Of a stretch of 64,000 nucleotides of DNA, positions 62,284 to 64,000 are shown piece after piece. Origin of the DNA: Ancylobacter gelatini (lineage in GTDB: Bacteria; Pseudomonadota; Alphaproteobacteria; Rhizobiales; Xanthobacteraceae). The stretch covers positions 1 to 64,000 of the forward strand of contig NZ_JAKVIL010000014.1 in the NCBI RefSeq assembly GCF_022601675.1, written 5' to 3'. A program made the translations under genes and the position numbers. Positions within the stretch are counted from its first letter, which is position 1. Each line of letters starts with the position of its first letter. The notes under the pieces were generated by a model. It ran no database searches and was not told where the DNA came from. It worked only from the letters and a program-made list of their open reading frames with translations.

Positions 62284-62361
62284 CGTTTCCACGAGGCGAC
62301 CGGCGCGCGGCGCGCCCCACGGCGGCTTGCCTCCCGCCCCTGCTGCTGTCTCACTGGCGCC

Positions 62362-63210
62362 ATGTCGAGTTTCCGCCCCGCCTTCCGCTTCGCGCCGAGC
62401 CCGAACGGCCTGCTTCATCTTGGCCATGCCCGCTCGGCGCTGATCAACGCGCGGATGGCGCAGGCGGCCGGCGGGCGGTTCCTGCTGCGCATCGAGGACA
62501 TCGACGCCACCCGCTGCCGCCCCGAATTCGAAGCGGCGATCTATCAGGACCTCGGCTGGCTGGGCCTTGAGTGGGAACAGCCGGTGCGCCGGCAGTCCGA
62601 GCATATGCAGACCTATCGCGGGGCGCTGGAGCGGCTCGGGGCGATGGGGCTGGTCTATGAGAGCTTCGAGAGCCGCGGCGACATAAGGCAGGCACTGGCG
62701 GGCCGTATGGACTGGCCGCGCGATCCCGATGGGGCGCCGCTGTTTCCGTTCCCGCGCGCGGCGATGAGCGATGCCGAGCGCGCCCGCCGCCGGCAGGCCG
62801 GGGAGCCGTTCGCGCTCCGGCTCGACATGACCGCCGCGCTGGAGCGGGTGGGCAGGCCGCTGTTCTGGGACGAGGCGGGCGCGCCGGTCGCGGCGCGGCC
62901 CGAACTCTGGGGCGACGTGGTGATCGCGCGCAAGGACACGCCGACCAGCTATCATCTCGCCGTTGTGGTCGACGATGCCGTGCAGGACATCAGCCATGTC
63001 GTGCGCGGGGCGGACCTTTATGAGGCGACCGCCATCCATCGCCTGCTTCAGGAACTGCTCGGCCTGTCGGCGCCGGCCTACAGCCACCACACGCTGCTGC
63101 TGGAGCCGGACGGGCGGAAGCTTTCCAAGTCACGGGGCTCGGAGAGCCTGCAAGCGCTGCGCGCCAATGGCATGACGCCGGAGGAGGCGCGGCGAAAAGC
63201 GCTGAGGTAA
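62362..63210 (+). CDS. gluQ: Glutamyl-Q tRNA(Asp) synthetase
   Basis: A 282-residue paralogue of glutamyl-tRNA synthetase without the anticodon-binding domain. It attaches glutamate to queuosine at position 34 of tRNA-Asp. Signature I is RFAPSPNGLLHLGHARSAL; LRIEDIDATRCRPEF follows, and the KMSKS-like motif is LLLEPDGRKLSKSRGS (about residue 253). The queuosine precursor importer at 27751 is a functional relative elsewhere in the window. Confidence 0.93.
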   Translation: MSSFRPAFRFAPSPNGLLHLGHARSALINARMAQAAGGRFLLRIEDIDATRCRPEFEAAIYQDLGWLGLEWEQPVRRQSEHMQTYRGALERLGAMGLVYESFESRGDIRQALAGRMDWPRDPDGAPLFPFPRAAMSDAERARRRQAGEPFALRLDMTAALERVGRPLFWDEAGAPVAARPELWGDVVIARKDTPTSYHLAVVVDDAVQDISHVVRGADLYEATAIHRLLQELLGLSAPAYSHHTLLLEPDGRKLSKSRGSESLQALRANGMTPEEARRKALR

Positions 63211-63273
63211 CACCCGTGTCACCGCGACGCGATAGCAAAGCAGCACCTTCAGCCTCTCATGACGGAGCCCGCC

Positions 63274-64000
63274 ATGACGTCGCCCGCCCGCCTTCTCCTC
63301 CTCGGCCTCCTCGCGCTGCCGCTTCCGGCCGCGGCGCAGGCGCCTGCCGGTCCCGCCGAAATCGGTCCGCGCCCGTTCTATCTGGTCGATTCCATGAAGG
63401 ACGGTCCGCTCAAGGACGAACTCGCCCGCTGCAAGGGGCCGTTCACCACGAAGAACTTCTCGATTTCCCATCGTGGCGCGCCGCTACAGTTTCCCGAGCA
63501 CACCCGCGAGGGCTATCTCGCCGCCGCGCGCATGGGCGCGGGCGTGATCGAGTGCGATATCGCCTTCACCAGGGACCGTGAGCTGGTGTGCCGCCACGCC
63601 CAGTGTGACCTCGCCACCACCACCGACATTCTCGCCCGCCCCGAGCTTGCCGCCAAATGTTCGCAGGGCTTCCAGCCCGCCGATCCGGCGACCGGGCGCA
63701 AGGCCAGCGCCAAATGCTGCACCAGTGACCTGACGCTTGCGGAATTCCGTTCGCTGAAGCCGAAGATGGATGCCGGAAACCCCAACGCCACCACCGTCGC
63801 CGACTTCATGAACGCGACGCCGCGTTGGCGCACCGACCTTTATGTCGACCGCGCCACACTGATGACCCACAAGGACTATATCGCGCTGGTGAAATCGCTC
63901 GGCCTGAAATTCACGCCCGAGCTGAAGACGCCGGAAGTCGCCATGCCGTTTGACGGCGACTACACCCAGCAAGCCTATGCCCAGCAGATGATCGATGAAT
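63274..64000 (+). CDS. Glycerophosphodiester phosphodiesterase, N-terminal part
   Basis: An exported phosphodiesterase that releases glycerol-3-phosphate from deacylated lipids. The frame is open to the window's end, so about 242 residues are seen. A signal peptide ([17 protein letters not shown]) is followed by the catalytic start [40 protein letters not shown] and [11 protein letters not shown], the HRG...PEHT and ExD motifs of the family. It contains an extra cysteine-rich insert ([15 protein letters not shown]) as in larger periplasmic forms. ATG 63274 has a GGAG 6 bases before it; ATG 63259 is also in frame. Confidence 0.88.
   Translation, partial: MTSPARLLLLGLLALPLPAAAQAPAGPAEIGPRPFYLVDSMKDGPLKDELARCKGPFTTKNFSISHRGAPLQFPEHTREGYLAAARMGAGVIECDIAFTRDRELVCRHAQCDLATTTDILARPELAAKCSQGFQPADPATGRKASAKCCTSDLTLAEFRSLKPKMDAGNPNATTVADFMNATPRWRTDLYVDRATLMTHKDYIALVKSLGLKFTPELKTPEVAMPFDGDYTQQAYAQQMIDE

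Noticed and set aside
58722-62363. A 1213-codon open frame on the minus strand across sdhCDAB
   Set aside because: Shadow of four certain genes; composition is Ala/Gly/His/Val-rich without motifs.
1-64000. CRISPR arrays, rRNA genes or phage structural genes
   Set aside because: I looked for regularly spaced repeats, rRNA sequences and capsid/tail-type proteins and saw none.

Overview
The window looks like chromosomal DNA of a high-GC alphaproteobacterium of the Hyphomicrobiales, most like the Xanthobacteraceae (Ancylobacter/Starkeya/Xanthobacter type). The evidence is the core-gene company: a Suv3-like helicase followed by an S4-domain protein, a seven-iron ferredoxin fdxA, carD and an rpoH2-type sigma factor; rpmB beside a DUF3108 protein; an sdhCDAB operon; and gluQRS. 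The genus is inferred from gene content only.

Layout. (1) 1-243 is the end of msrA. (2) 406-16379 is an accessory region: a molybdenum oxidoreductase/flavin reductase pair with a DUF417 membrane protein and a hydrolase stump, a cytochrome P460, an MFS/AraC pair, and a ferric-hydroxamate uptake locus (FecI-like sigma factor, FecR, TonB-dependent transducer, FhuD-, FhuB-, FhuF- and FhuC-like proteins). (3) 16380-21400 is mobile-element debris: an IS110-family transposase tail, an excisionase-like HTH protein, a tyrosine-recombinase-like protein without visible catalytic residues, an XRE regulator divergent from a small membrane protein, a vsr endonuclease, and a truncated GHKL/MORC-like ATPase. 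It ends near a tRNA-Gly. (4) 21853-38852 is mostly core genes plus a tRNA-Arg. (5) 39109-52952 is a catecholate siderophore locus. (6) 53080-64000 is core: dsbB, HNH nuclease, envelope hydrolases, an M23 peptidase, sdhCDAB, gluQRS and the start of a glycerophosphodiester phosphodiesterase.

How the genes work together. The 39-53 kb locus encodes a full route from chorismate to a 2,3-dihydroxybenzoyl-serine siderophore of the enterobactin type: EntC, EntE, an isochorismatase, a separate aryl carrier protein, an EntF-like C-A-T-TE synthetase whose adenylation pocket reads as serine, and EntA. It also has a binding protein, one permease, one ATPase, and an esterase that could release iron from the imported complex. 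The receptor, the phosphopantetheinyl transferase and an MbtH-like protein are not in the window. The separate 7.5-16.4 kb locus would import a hydroxamate siderophore made by other organisms under its own sigma/anti-sigma switch. Together they give the host one self-made and one scavenged iron source.

The points most worth a second look are the split EntB, the recombinase-like protein lacking catalytic residues, a shared 11-base motif before fecR and the receptor gene, two inverted repeats at the siderophore promoters, and a patch of unlike codon use inside the helicase gene.
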